The position numbers and the translations under genes are program-made. Below are positions 37,232-45,725 of a stretch of DNA of 64,000 nt, one piece after another. How positions within the stretch are numbered: the first letter of the stretch is position 1; each line of letters opens with the position of its first letter. Below the pieces are notes generated by a model, which saw only the letters and a program-made list of their open reading frames with translations, made no database searches and was not told the DNA's origin. Source of the stretch: Streptomyces termitum (lineage in GTDB: Bacteria; Actinomycetota; Actinomycetes; Streptomycetales; Streptomycetaceae); NCBI RefSeq assembly GCF_014650175.1, contig NZ_BMUL01000006.1, positions 310,001 through 374,000 on the forward strand, written 5' to 3'.

Positions 37232-38710
37232 ATGCGCACTCCGAACTCGTCGGTCGACTCCCCCCCGCGGCGCGCGGGCGCGGGCCGCGGAACAGCAGCC
37301 GGGCAGGAGGGGCACGGGGTCTTCGCGGGGTGGCCGTCGCGGCAGACCCTGCTGGTGGCGGCGGGGTTCCTCGCCGTCTATCTGACGCTGTCGATGCGAC
37401 GCCACGCGGTCAACCTGACGACCGGGTACGACCTCGGCATCTTCACCCAGATCATCCAGTCGTACGCCGACCTCACGGCCCCGTACTCCTCCCTCAAGGG
37501 GCCGGAGTACAACACGCTCGGCGACCACTTCCACCCGATCCTGGTCCTGCTGGCGCCGGTCTACAAGGTCTTCCCCTCGCCCTACACCCTGCTGGTCTGC
37601 CAGGGACTGCTGGTCGCCCTCTCCGTGATCCCCCTGATGGAGTGGGCCGCCCGGGCGCGCGGCGCCCGGTTCTCCCTCTGGGTCGGCGTCTCGTACGGCG
37701 CCTCCTGGGGGCTGGCCTCGCTCATCTTCTTCGACTTCCACGAGGTGGCCTTCGCGGTTCCGCTGGTGGCGGTGTCCGTGTGCATGCTGGGGCAGGAGCG
37801 GTGGCGGGCGGCGGTCCTCTGGGCGCTTCCACTGACGCTGGTGAAGGAGGACCTGGGGCTGACGGTCGCGGCGATCGGGGCGTACGTCGCCTGGAAGGGG
37901 CCGCGCCGCACCGGTGTCGCCCTGGCCGTGTTCGGGCTCGCGGCGACGGCGTTCGCGATGCTGGTGGCGCTGCCCTACTTCAATCCGGTCGGGCAGTTCG
38001 CGTACTGGCCGCCCCAGACGGGCGAGGAGGCGGGCCTGCCGGCGCAGGCGGCGGGCTTCTTCTGGCCGCCGGTCAAGTGGCTGACGGTGCTCCTGATCGT
38101 GGCCCCGACCGGGTTCCTGGCCGTGCGCTCGCCGCTGCTGCTGATCGTGCTGCCGACCCTCGCCTGGCGCTTCGCCTCGGCCAACCCGTTCTACTGGGGG
38201 ACGGGCTTCCACTACAGCGCGGTCCTCATGCCGATCGCCTTCGCGGCGGCCGTGCACGCCGTCGCCACCGGCCGGTTCCCGGTCCGCCGGCTGCGGGCCG
38301 CCTGCGCGGTCGGCGCGGCGGTCACGGCCGTCACCTTCTTCACCCATCCCCTGCACGAGCTGGTCGCGCCCCGCACCTGGGTCGTCTCCGCGCAGGTCAG
38401 AGCCGGGGACGCGCTCCTGGCGAGGATCCCGGACGGGGCGGGCGTGGCCTCCTCCAACCGGCTGTCCGCCCAGCTCGCGAACCGGACCACCGTGACCGAG
38501 GTGTGTCTGTACGCCCGCGCCTTCCCGCCGGTGGAGGCTCCCGAGTGGGTGATCTACGACACCGCCGACCGGAGCGACCCGGAGTGCGCCGTCGGCGCGG
38601 CGCTGGAGGCACCGGCGCCGAAGCTCGACGGCTACCGCCTGGTCGAGAGCCGCAGCGGCATCGTCCTGCTGCGCCGGGTGCCCGGCGGGCCGGCGCCGTC
38701 GCTCTGGTGA
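37232..38710 (+). CDS. DUF2079-family membrane protein
   Basis: A 492-residue polytopic membrane protein with about eleven helices. Residues 1-35 are a disordered Arg/Gly/Pro-rich lead. The NLTTGYDLGIFTQIIQSYAD and NTLGDHFHPILVLLAPVY blocks are typical of DUF2079, a family resembling GT-C glycosyltransferases. The C-terminal about 90 residues form a soluble extracytoplasmic domain. It starts 54 bases after the GT87 gene, so the two are probably cotranscribed and may act in one exterior glycosylation route. The reaction is unknown. Confidence 0.8.
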   Translation: MRTPNSSVDSPPRRAGAGRGTAAGQEGHGVFAGWPSRQTLLVAAGFLAVYLTLSMRRHAVNLTTGYDLGIFTQIIQSYADLTAPYSSLKGPEYNTLGDHFHPILVLLAPVYKVFPSPYTLLVCQGLLVALSVIPLMEWAARARGARFSLWVGVSYGASWGLASLIFFDFHEVAFAVPLVAVSVCMLGQERWRAAVLWALPLTLVKEDLGLTVAAIGAYVAWKGPRRTGVALAVFGLAATAFAMLVALPYFNPVGQFAYWPPQTGEEAGLPAQAAGFFWPPVKWLTVLLIVAPTGFLAVRSPLLLIVLPTLAWRFASANPFYWGTGFHYSAVLMPIAFAAAVHAVATGRFPVRRLRAACAVGAAVTAVTFFTHPLHELVAPRTWVVSAQVRAGDALLARIPDGAGVASSNRLSAQLANRTTVTEVCLYARAFPPVEAPEWVIYDTADRSDPECAVGAALEAPAPKLDGYRLVESRSGIVLLRRVPGGPAPSLW

Positions 38711-38715
38711 CGGCC

Positions 38716-38746
38716 GGAGGGCCGGGCCCCCGGGGCCCGGCCCTCC
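38716..38746. terminator. Hairpin between DUF2079 gene and ricin-lectin gene
   Basis: Perfect 14-bp GC stem (38716-38729 with 38733-38746) and 3-base loop, between two convergent stops. Confidence 0.75.
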
Positions 38747-38768
38747 TCATGGGGTCACCGCGCGGCGG

Positions 38769-39224
38769 TCAGCTCCAGCGCTGGTAGTTCCCGCTGTTGG
38801 CGGTGTGCGTGTAGACCTGCTTGCCGGCGTTGCTGTCGAGCACGAAGCCGGTGGCCACGTTCTTCAGGACGTAGCCCGCGCCGCTGCGGCGGATGACCCA
38901 CTTCTGGTAGCTGCCGCCGTTGCACGCGTGCGTGTAGACCTGCTTGCCGGCATTGCTGTCCAGACAGAATCCGGTGGCCACGTTCTTCACGGTGTAGCCG
39001 CCGCTGACGGACGAGACCGTCCACTTCTGGTAGGAGCCGCTGTTGCAGCCGTGGGTGTAGACCTGCTTGTTGGCGTTGCTGTCGAGGCAGAAGCCCGTGG
39101 CGACGTTCTTGAACTGCTCGGTTCCCGGGACGGATGCCTGTGCCGGTGCCGTCATGGCGAAGACTCCGGCGCCCGCCACGACCGTGGACAGCAGGACGGA
39201 GGCCAGGTTCTTTCGCGTGGACAT
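38769..39224 (-). CDS. Secreted single-domain ricin-type lectin
   Basis: A 151-residue exported protein. A Sec signal peptide (about residues 1-30; cleavage after APAQA) is followed by exactly three tandem repeats of about 41 residues, each starting NVATGFxLDSN and ending YQKW/YQRW: one beta-trefoil and nothing else. The first two repeats keep the Cys pair (GFC…xCN) that can form a disulfide; the third has Val and Ala instead. Such domains bind galactose-type sugars or glycans. ATG 39224 follows GGGGAG. The upstream DNA is unusually AT-rich, suggesting recent arrival. Confidence 0.88.
   Translation of the reverse strand: MSTRKNLASVLLSTVVAGAGVFAMTAPAQASVPGTEQFKNVATGFCLDSNANKQVYTHGCNSGSYQKWTVSSVSGGYTVKNVATGFCLDSNAGKQVYTHACNGGSYQKWVIRRSGAGYVLKNVATGFVLDSNAGKQVYTHTANSGNYQRWS
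38790..39115. repeat. Three 123-bp tandem repeats encoding the trefoil lobes
   Basis: The GTAGACCTGCTT segment recurs at 38811, 38934 and 39057, exactly 123 bases apart, with high DNA-level similarity between units. Confidence 0.85.
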
Positions 39225-39375
39225 CGTTCTCCCCTTCCGTCGGCGACTTTCGCCGGATCGAAAGTATCCGAGTCCCGCCGGGCCGGGTGGAAAAATGTTC
39301 ACCGACCACCGATCGGCCCTTTGAGAATACGATGACCTCACCATTCTCGAAGAATATGAAATAAATATCCGACCA
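39225..39375. other. AT-rich promoter region of the lectin gene
   Basis: About 150 bases with markedly lower GC than the rest of the window, especially 39305-39385. It contains an inverted repeat GAGAAT-N14-ATTCTC (39323-39328 with 39343-39348) that could be an operator, or an end-of-gene hairpin for the lipoprotein gene. No coding frame is credible. Confidence 0.55.
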
Positions 39376-40602
39376 TCATTGGGACAGTTTTTCCCGCAGA
39401 TAGGAACGCCAGTCCGCGGTGAAGCGGTCCGGGTCGGTGTCCAGGACCTCGCGCAGGGCGCTCTCGACGGCGCCGGACCGGCCCGGGTGGGCGCCGACCT
39501 CCCGGTAGAAGGCGGTCAGCCGGTCGGCGCCCCAGCGGTCGGCGATCATCGCGCAGGCCAGCCAGCCGCTCTCGTAGGCCCGGCCCACCGCCTCCGCGTC
39601 GCCGCCGAAGGAGAAGTCGCCGTCCTCGGGGAGGGCGGCGGGCGGGTTCCCGGCGCGGACCTCCCGGCGCAGTTCGGGGGCGGCCTCGGCGGGGGTGCGG
39701 CCGGTGCCCCGGTAGGCGGTCCAGTCGGCGAAGCCCTCGGAGAGCCAGACCGGGGTGGCGGCGGAGGTGTGGGCGCGGGTGGCGACGTGGACGGTCTCGT
39801 GGGTGAGGACCAGCTGCCGCCCGAAGTCGCCGAGCATCCCGTACGCCTCCGGGTTGACGATCACCCGGTCCGCGGGCGCGTCGGCGCGGCCGGTGGTCTC
39901 GCCGGTGGTGACGGCGGCCGTGCCCCGGTAGGCGGCGGCGTCGGCGGCGAGCAGGCCGCCCATGCCGTCGAGGCCGGCGGGGACGAGGACGAGGACCCGG
40001 CGGGGCCAGGACTCCGGCCAGACCGCGCCGGCGGCGGGCACGGCCCGGTCGGCGAGGCGGGCGATCTCGGTCAGCCGCTCCCGGTCCTGGCCGGAGCCGA
40101 GGACGAGCGAGCGGGCGCCGCGGACGGCGGTGACCTCGCCCTGGTCCCAGAGGAGGTCGGGGGCGCCCTCGGCGGGCCGGTCGCCGGTCACGTACCACCG
40201 GCCGCCCCGGGCGGCGAGGTCCACGGTCCGGGCGGTGGTGAGCGGCCCCCGGTCGTAGCCCTCGACGCGGTGGCCGAGGTCGACGCGGGCGGTGAGCCGG
40301 TCCCCGCCGGTCCGGTCGAGGCCGGTGACCCGGTAGGCCCAGCCGGCGAGCGGGACGGCGGCGAGCCGGCGGAAGGCGGTGCGGGCGGCGGTCCGGTGGG
40401 CGGGGTCGGCGTCGGCGAGCCAGCCGGCCTCGTCCCGGGCGAGGAGGGCGGCGGCGTGCCGGTCGAGGAGGGCGCGGACCTCGGCGAGCGCCGGGTCGGC
40501 GGGGCGGGCGGCGGTGCCGCAGCCGGTGAGGGCGGCCAGGGCGAGGAGCAGGGCGAGCAGCACGGTGCCCGGCCGTCGTGCCCCGCTCGCCTGTTCCGCC
40601 AC
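39376..40602 (-). CDS. Lipoprotein with gluzincin-type HExxH motif
   Basis: A 408-residue exported lipoprotein. The lipobox LTGC is at about residues 25-28. The zinc-peptidase motif HETVH is at mid-protein (LTHETVHVAT), with a downstream Glu in WLSEGFADW, the arrangement of the M1/M61-like 'peptidase MA' families. The N-terminal third resembles an NTF2-like domain. The substrate is unknown; a cell-surface metallopeptidase is the best guess. GTG start at 40602. The next gene upstream on the strand is an NlpC/P60 peptidase about 60 bases away. Confidence 0.78.
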   Translation of the reverse strand: MAEQASGARRPGTVLLALLLALAALTGCGTAARPADPALAEVRALLDRHAAALLARDEAGWLADADPAHRTAARTAFRRLAAVPLAGWAYRVTGLDRTGGDRLTARVDLGHRVEGYDRGPLTTARTVDLAARGGRWYVTGDRPAEGAPDLLWDQGEVTAVRGARSLVLGSGQDRERLTEIARLADRAVPAAGAVWPESWPRRVLVLVPAGLDGMGGLLAADAAAYRGTAAVTTGETTGRADAPADRVIVNPEAYGMLGDFGRQLVLTHETVHVATRAHTSAATPVWLSEGFADWTAYRGTGRTPAEAAPELRREVRAGNPPAALPEDGDFSFGGDAEAVGRAYESGWLACAMIADRWGADRLTAFYREVGAHPGRSGAVESALREVLDTDPDRFTADWRSYLREKLSQ

Positions 40603-40662
40603 GCCGTCGATCGTACGGAAGGGTGACGGCGGCCCGCCTCCGGGCGGCGGACGGCGGGCGGG

Positions 40663-41688
40663 TCAGACCCGGGTGACGGTCACGTGGGACATCATGTTCA
40701 CCGGGTCGTAGCGGACCCGGGCGCCGGGGTAGGGGGCGTGGATGACCTGCCCGTTCCCGGCGTAGATGGCGACGTGGCTGGCGTCGCCCCGGTAGGTGAC
40801 GAGGTCGCCGGGGCGGATCTGGGAGAGCGGCACGCGCCGGCCCGCGTAGCGCTGGGCGGAGGAGGTGCGGGGCAGGCTGACGCCGGCCTGCCGGTACGAC
40901 CAGACCATCAGGCCGGAGCAGTCGAAGGCGGAGGGGCCGGTGGCGCCCCAGACGTACGGCCTGCCGACGGCGCTGCGGGCGGCGAGCACCGCGGCGGCGG
41001 CCCGCGCGTCGGTGCCGCCGAGGTCGGCCGGGGGGAGCAGGCCCTCGCCGGGGCCCGCGGCGCGGCCGCCGGAGCGGGAGGCCCGCTCGTAGTCGGCGCG
41101 CTCGGCGGTGGTGAGGGAGGCGAGGGTCCGGCGGGCCTCGGCGAGCTTGCCCTCGACGGTCCGCTTGTGGCGGGCGACCTCGGCGCGGCTGCGTTCCAGT
41201 TCGCCGAGGGCGGCGCGGGCCTCGGCGCGCTCCTGGTCGAGGCGGTGGTTCTCCCGGCGCAGCTCGGTGAGGGCGGTGCTCTGCCGGGCGGTGGCCCGGT
41301 CGAGGGCGGAGGCGCGGTCGAGGTAGCTGTCGGGGTCGGAGGAGAGCAGCAGGACGAGGGCGGGGTCGAGGCCGCCGGAGCGGTACTGGGCCCCGGCGAG
41401 CGAGCCGAGGGCGCCCCGCATGCGGTTGACCCGCTCCTGGCCGCGGGCCAGGCCGTCCTGGGCCCGGTGGACCTGGCGGCGCAGGGCGTCGGCCTTCTCG
41501 TCGGCCTTGTTGTAGCTCTCGGTGGCGCGCTCGGCCTCTTCGTAGAGGCGGTCGACCCTGGCGCGGACGCCCTCGGTGGCGGTGCCCGGGTCGGCGCTCG
41601 CGGGGACGGCGCCGAGGGAGGCCGCCGCGGTGGCCGCGGCGGCTGCGGTGAGGACGGTGACCCGGGCGGGTCGTCGGTGGGACGCCAC
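40663..41688 (-). CDS. Secreted NlpC/P60 (C40) peptidoglycan hydrolase, paralogue 1
   Basis: A 341-residue exported protein. The signal peptide spans about residues 1-32. A long coiled-coil domain (about 40-205) is rich in Glu/Arg/Ala heptads. The C-terminal NlpC/P60 domain has catalytic Cys in FDCSGLMVW, His in DASHVAIY and a third polar residue in VIHAPYPG. Such enzymes cleave D-Glu-mDAP bonds of stem peptides, with the coiled coil acting as a regulatory arm (RipA/CwlO type). GTG start at 41688. It shares architecture and motifs with the neighbour at 41874, implying a local duplication. Confidence 0.93.
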   Translation of the reverse strand: MASHRRPARVTVLTAAAAATAAASLGAVPASADPGTATEGVRARVDRLYEEAERATESYNKADEKADALRRQVHRAQDGLARGQERVNRMRGALGSLAGAQYRSGGLDPALVLLLSSDPDSYLDRASALDRATARQSTALTELRRENHRLDQERAEARAALGELERSRAEVARHKRTVEGKLAEARRTLASLTTAERADYERASRSGGRAAGPGEGLLPPADLGGTDARAAAAVLAARSAVGRPYVWGATGPSAFDCSGLMVWSYRQAGVSLPRTSSAQRYAGRRVPLSQIRPGDLVTYRGDASHVAIYAGNGQVIHAPYPGARVRYDPVNMMSHVTVTRV

Positions 41689-41780
41689 GGCTTCGCGCTC
41701 CGTTCGGCTCGTGCGGACTGGCGCGGCAGACAGTAGCCGCTCCCCCCGTCCCGTCCAACGAAGGCGCCGGGCGCACGACG

Positions 41781-41822
41781 TGACGCCCCGCCGGAGATCA
41801 CGAGGTCACCGGCGGGGCGTCA
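41781..41822 (-). terminator. Hairpin downstream of NlpC/P60 paralogue 2
   Basis: Perfect 14-bp arms (41781-41794 with 41809-41822) with a 14-base loop, 52 bases past the stop of the minus-strand gene. It separates the two peptidase genes. Confidence 0.7.
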
Positions 41823-41873
41823 GGTCAGCGAGGGCCGCGGCGAACCACCCGTTCGGGCGGCCCGCCGGGCGGG

Positions 41874-42920
41874 TCAGCCGGCGATGCGGACGCCGAACTG
41901 GAAGGTGCCCATGTAGTTCATGGACTCGTAGCGGACGTAGGCGCCCGGCTTGGGGGCGTGCAGGATCGTGTTGTTGCCCGCGTACAGGCCGACGTGCGAC
42001 AGGCCGTTGAAGAAGACCAGGTCGCCGGGCTTGAGCTGGCTGCGGCCGATCTTCACGCCGTCGTTCTGCTGGGTGTAGGTGACGCGGGAGAGCTTGATGC
42101 CCGCCTTGCCGTACGCCCACTGGGTCAGGCCGGAGCAGTCGTACGAGCCGGGGCCCTCCATGCCGGAGGCGTACGGCTTGCCGATCTGGGTGGCGGCGGC
42201 GGAGAGGGCGGCGGCGCCGAAGCCGCTGGCCGGGGCCTCGTTGCCGAGGTCGGGGCGGCTGCTGGTGGCATCGCGGCTGGCGCGCTGGACCTGCTCGCGC
42301 TCCTGCTGGTCGATGCGGGCGCGCTCGGCGGCCGTCAGCGTGTTGAGGAGCTTGCGGGCGTCGGCGAGCTTGCTCTGGATCTTCCGCTTCTTCTCGCCGA
42401 GGGTCTTGCGGACGTCCTCCAGGTCGGCGAGCTTCGCGGTGGCCTCGGCGCGCTGCTGGGCGAGGGCCCGCTGCTTGTCCTGGATGGAGGCGAGGACGTC
42501 GGCCTGCTGGTCGGTGACCCGGCCGATGGCGGACGCCTTCTCCAGGTACGTGTCCGGGTCGGAGGAGAGGAAGAGCTGGAGCGCCGGGTCGATGCCGCCG
42601 GAGCGGTACTGGGCGCTGGCGACCGAACCGATCTGGTCCCGGAGGGTGTTCAGCTCCTGCTGGCCGCGCGCCACGCGGTCCTGGATCTGCCCGATCTCCT
42701 TCTGGAGCTGGCCGCGGCGCTCCTCGGCCTGGCTGTGCTGCTCGGTCGCTTCCTCGGCCTCGTGGTAGAGGTCGTCCACCTTGGACTTGACCTCGTCGAT
42801 CTTCGGCTTGGGGGCGGCCTGGGCTCCCTGGGCGGAGAACGCGACGGCGGCTGCGGCGGTCGCGGTGAGCACGGTCACACGGGTGCGGCTCGGCTGCTTG
42901 GGTCGACGGTGGGACGCCAC
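41874..42920 (-). CDS. Secreted NlpC/P60 (C40) peptidoglycan hydrolase, paralogue 2
   Basis: A 348-residue exported protein with the same layout as paralogue 1: signal peptide (ending AQGAQA), coiled coil (about residues 45-215; SAQYRSGGIDPALQLFLSSDP is shared), then NlpC/P60 with Cys in YDCSGLTQW, His in LSHVGLY and the ILHAPKPG block. GTG 42920 follows AAGGAG; the family opening MASHRRP is shared by both copies. The upstream 260 bases are long and partly AT-rich, so regulation probably differs from paralogue 1. The mycobacterial counterpart by position is Rv2190c. Confidence 0.94.
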   Translation of the reverse strand: MASHRRPKQPSRTRVTVLTATAAAAVAFSAQGAQAAPKPKIDEVKSKVDDLYHEAEEATEQHSQAEERRGQLQKEIGQIQDRVARGQQELNTLRDQIGSVASAQYRSGGIDPALQLFLSSDPDTYLEKASAIGRVTDQQADVLASIQDKQRALAQQRAEATAKLADLEDVRKTLGEKKRKIQSKLADARKLLNTLTAAERARIDQQEREQVQRASRDATSSRPDLGNEAPASGFGAAALSAAATQIGKPYASGMEGPGSYDCSGLTQWAYGKAGIKLSRVTYTQQNDGVKIGRSQLKPGDLVFFNGLSHVGLYAGNNTILHAPKPGAYVRYESMNYMGTFQFGVRIAG

Positions 42921-43182
42921 GAAGGCGAGCTCCTTCTTCCTCGAGCCGCCCGGCCGGTCAGGGGCAGGCGGTTCCCCGCGGATCACCCGGATGGGCGATC
43001 AACCGCGCGGAGGTTCGAGCCCCGACCCTAGTGACCGAGTTGTGATCAGTTCAAATCCCGTCAGCAAAAATATCGGTCACGCAGCACTTTGTTCACAGAC
43101 ATCGCACCGCACGTGACCGCCACTTGACGGTCCGCCACCCACAATCCGGGCATAAGACTCAAGAGTTGAGCCTACGGAAAGA
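42921..43182. other. Long leader/promoter region of NlpC/P60 paralogue 2
   Basis: No gene seen. The central part (about 43030-43110) is AT-richer than average and includes CAAAAATATCGGTCACGCAG. A palindrome CTCAA-GAG-TTGAG lies near 43158-43171 at the end of the NYN gene. A GGGGAACC motif on the minus strand recalls c-di-AMP riboswitches, but other core elements are missing. Confidence 0.5.
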
Positions 43183-44550
43183 TCACGACGAAAGCCGCGA
43201 AAGCCGCTTGAGGAGCAGAGCGGACGCCACCGGGCGCGCGCCCGCCTTGGCCACTCCGTCGGCCACCTCGCGGTCGGTCGAGACCACCACCACCGGCCGG
43301 CCCGGCGGCTCCGCCCGGACCAGCTGGCGGATCAGCTCGTCCGCCGTCACGCCCGGCTTGGAGAACAGCACCCGCACCCCGCGCGGCGGCGCCAGCAGCA
43401 CCGGCGCGGCCAGCTCCGCCCCGTCGAAGACACAGGTGACCTCGGCCCCCGAGCGGGCCGCCAGCGCGGAGAGCCCGCCCAGCAGCCGCAGCCGCTGCTT
43501 CTCCAGCGGCATCGTCGGATAGCCGGTCTTGGTGACGTTGTAGCCGTCCACCACCAGATGGGTCTGCGGCAGCGACAGCAGCTGGTCCAGGAGCGCCGGA
43601 TCGGTCTCCGACAGCGCCCGCGCCGCGATGTCCTTCGGCGACATCCGCCCCGGCTCCACCGCGTCCACGGTGTCCGCCGGATGCACCGACACCGGGGGCA
43701 GGGCCAGTTCGCGCCGCAGCCCCTGCGCCGCGTCGAGCACCGTGTCGAGCAGCAGCCGCAGCCGCATGTCCTCCACCGAGCGCCCCTCGCGGGCGGCCCG
43801 GCGGCTCGCCTCCAGGGCCGCCTCGACCTCGCCGAGCCGGGCCTTGAGCCGCCGCGACTCGCTCTCCGCCGCCGACACCTGGGCGGCCGACTCGGCCCGG
43901 ACCGCCTCGGTCTCCGCGTGGGCGCGCCGCAGCGCCGCCTCCCCGCGCTTCACGTCGCTCTGCGCGCCGCGCAGCTTGCGGTGGAGCGACTCGGCCTCCT
44001 TGCGGGCCGCCTCCAGGTCGTGCCGGAGCTGCTCGGTCTCGCCCCGGGTCCGCTCGCGGGCGGCGGCCAGCTCCTCGCGCAGCCGCTCCAGCTCGCGCCG
44101 GCCCGCCTCGTCGGCGCGCTCGGCGTCGGCCCGCTGGACCTCCTCGCCGGCGGCGGCCACCAGCTTGGCCCAGCCCGGCGGGCGGAGCACGTAGGCCGCC
44201 GCGGCCACGTCGACCGGGTCGGCGGCGGCGGGCGGGGCACCGGTCTCCACGGCCCCCGCCAGCTCCGGCTGGGCCTGCTTGAAGCGCTCGCCGATCCGCT
44301 GCCGGAAGATCGGGTCGCCCTCCAGCGCGGCGGCCATCGCGTTGCCCGCGAACTTGGCGCGCCGGCTCGCGGTGAAGCGGGCGTACTGCCGCAGGGGCGC
44401 GGGCAGCTCGGCGACGGTCAGGCCGCCGAAGGCGTCGGCGACCAGCGCGACCACCCGCCGCCGCACCCCCTCCGGCAGGGGATGGTCGAGCCGCTCGGCG
44501 GCGTCACCTGCCGCGCCGGCCGGTTCACCACCGTGCGCGGGCTGCTCCAC
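43183..44550 (-). CDS. NYN-domain (YacP-like) RNA-binding/nuclease protein
   Basis: A 455-residue cytoplasmic protein. The N-terminal helical domain (about residues 1-130) contains RQYARFTASRRAKFAGNAMA. A long coiled coil (about 135-275) is built from Glu/Arg/Ala heptads. The C-terminal YacP-like NYN domain (about 330-450) carries VVDGYNVTKTGYP, VFDGAE and VVVSTDREVADG, a PIN-like acidic arrangement typical of metal-dependent RNases. It is likely to act in RNA processing; the target is unknown. GTG start at 44550. It lies just downstream of the Zn-ribbon gene on the same strand. Confidence 0.88.
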   Translation of the reverse strand: MEQPAHGGEPAGAAGDAAERLDHPLPEGVRRRVVALVADAFGGLTVAELPAPLRQYARFTASRRAKFAGNAMAAALEGDPIFRQRIGERFKQAQPELAGAVETGAPPAAADPVDVAAAAYVLRPPGWAKLVAAAGEEVQRADAERADEAGRRELERLREELAAARERTRGETEQLRHDLEAARKEAESLHRKLRGAQSDVKRGEAALRRAHAETEAVRAESAAQVSAAESESRRLKARLGEVEAALEASRRAAREGRSVEDMRLRLLLDTVLDAAQGLRRELALPPVSVHPADTVDAVEPGRMSPKDIAARALSETDPALLDQLLSLPQTHLVVDGYNVTKTGYPTMPLEKQRLRLLGGLSALAARSGAEVTCVFDGAELAAPVLLAPPRGVRVLFSKPGVTADELIRQLVRAEPPGRPVVVVSTDREVADGVAKAGARPVASALLLKRLSRLSS

Positions 44551-44585
44551 GATCCGTCACCCCTACTGTCGTCCGCGCCGTCCCG

Positions 44586-44828
44586 TCAGGACTCGGCGCC
44601 CGGCTTGGCCACCAGTTCGATCTGGTCCACCGCGTTGCACCAGCGGCAGCGGACCGAGTCGATGGTCTCACTGAGCACCTCGCGCTCCTCGACCCTGGAC
44701 TCCCCGGCGAGGTCCAGATGGACGTACTCGACGACCTTCGAGGAGCGCGTCACGTCGAAGCGGGTCAGGTTGCCGCACAGGGTGCAGCGCCAGCGGGTCT
44801 CTTCGGTCGGCAGGGGAACCGTCGTCAT
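44586..44828 (-). CDS. Small zinc-ribbon protein
   Basis: An 80-residue protein with two CxxC pairs (CTLCGN near residue 15 and CRWCNA near residue 61), the pattern of a zinc ribbon. Between them lies a hydrophilic stretch. It is followed after 35 bases by the NYN-domain gene, so the two probably form an operon; a nucleic-acid or protein adaptor role is plausible. It diverges from the rhomboid gene. Confidence 0.8.
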   Translation of the reverse strand: MTTVPLPTEETRWRCTLCGNLTRFDVTRSSKVVEYVHLDLAGESRVEEREVLSETIDSVRCRWCNAVDQIELVAKPGAES

Positions 44829-44990
44829 GGTCGCCGTCCTTCTTCCTGTTTCGTGGTGGTCCCAGGTGCAAGAGCCGCGGTGCGCCGTCGAACTGCGGTG
44901 CTCGATCCCGTAACCCTACGGCCTCACGGCGGGCGTCCGGCACGGCGAGGCACTCTGTCCACTTCGTCCCTGTTGGGTCATGATCTGCCC

Positions 44991-45725
44991 ATGATCGACT
45001 GGCGAGGCGCGACCCAGGGCGCCTATCGGGGCGTCCGCACCGGCCCCGCGGTGACCTACGGGCTGATCGCCGCCTGCTGCCTCCTCTTCGCCCTCAGCCC
45101 GGTCTCCGGCCTCAACCCCTCGCACGGGACCGGCGACGAGGTGCTGGCGGCGCAGAGCGCGTACTTCCTGCGGTGGGGCGTGGTCCCGGCCGAGCTGACC
45201 CGGGGCGATCCGGACGCCCTGCTCACCCCCTTCACCGCCCTCTTCGTGCACGGCGGCTGGCTCCACCTGCTCGGCAACATGCTCTTCCTGTGGGTCTTCG
45301 GGGCGATGGCCGAGGAGCGGATGGGGCACGTCGAGTTCGCCCTCTTCTACCTGGGCACCGGCTACCTCGCGCTGCTCGGCTACGCGGTCGCGCACGCCGA
45401 CAACGAGCAGACCCTGGTCGGCGCCTCCGGGGCGATCTCCGCGGTGCTCGGCGCGTTCCTCTTCCTCTTCCCCCGCTCCCGGGTCACCAGCCTCTTCCCC
45501 TTCCTCTTCTTCCTGCCGCTGCGCTTCCCGGCCTGGATCGTGCTGGTCTTCTGGTTCACCCTCCAGTGGCTGGCGGCGCGCAGCGCGGGCGCCGGCCCCG
45601 GGGTCGCCTACCTGGCCCACGTCGTGGGCTTCTCCGTCGGCTTCCTCTACGCCTGGGTGCGGTTCCGGGGTGGGGATAGAGTGAAAACCCCAGCAGCGGC
45701 GACCGAGGGAGACAGCCAGCCGTGA
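44991..45725 (+). CDS. Rhomboid-family intramembrane serine protease
   Basis: A 244-residue protease with about six transmembrane helices. Rhomboid features are HGGWLHLLGNMLFLWVFG (oxyanion Asn region and loop), the nucleophile Ser in GASGAISAVLG, and the catalytic His in LAHVVGFSVGF. It cleaves membrane-protein substrates within the bilayer; the substrates are unknown. ATG 44991 gives the canonical short N-terminus. Its stop overlaps the GTG of the Lrp-like gene (GTGA), so they are translationally coupled. Confidence 0.92.
   Translation: MIDWRGATQGAYRGVRTGPAVTYGLIAACCLLFALSPVSGLNPSHGTGDEVLAAQSAYFLRWGVVPAELTRGDPDALLTPFTALFVHGGWLHLLGNMLFLWVFGAMAEERMGHVEFALFYLGTGYLALLGYAVAHADNEQTLVGASGAISAVLGAFLFLFPRSRVTSLFPFLFFLPLRFPAWIVLVFWFTLQWLAARSAGAGPGVAYLAHVVGFSVGFLYAWVRFRGGDRVKTPAAATEGDSQP

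Noticed and set aside
42921..43110. Possible c-di-AMP (ydaO-type) riboswitch before NlpC/P60 paralogue 2
   Set aside because: A minus-strand GGGGAACC motif is present, but the partner GGGGTGAATC and the CAGCTAAC block are missing or in the wrong order.
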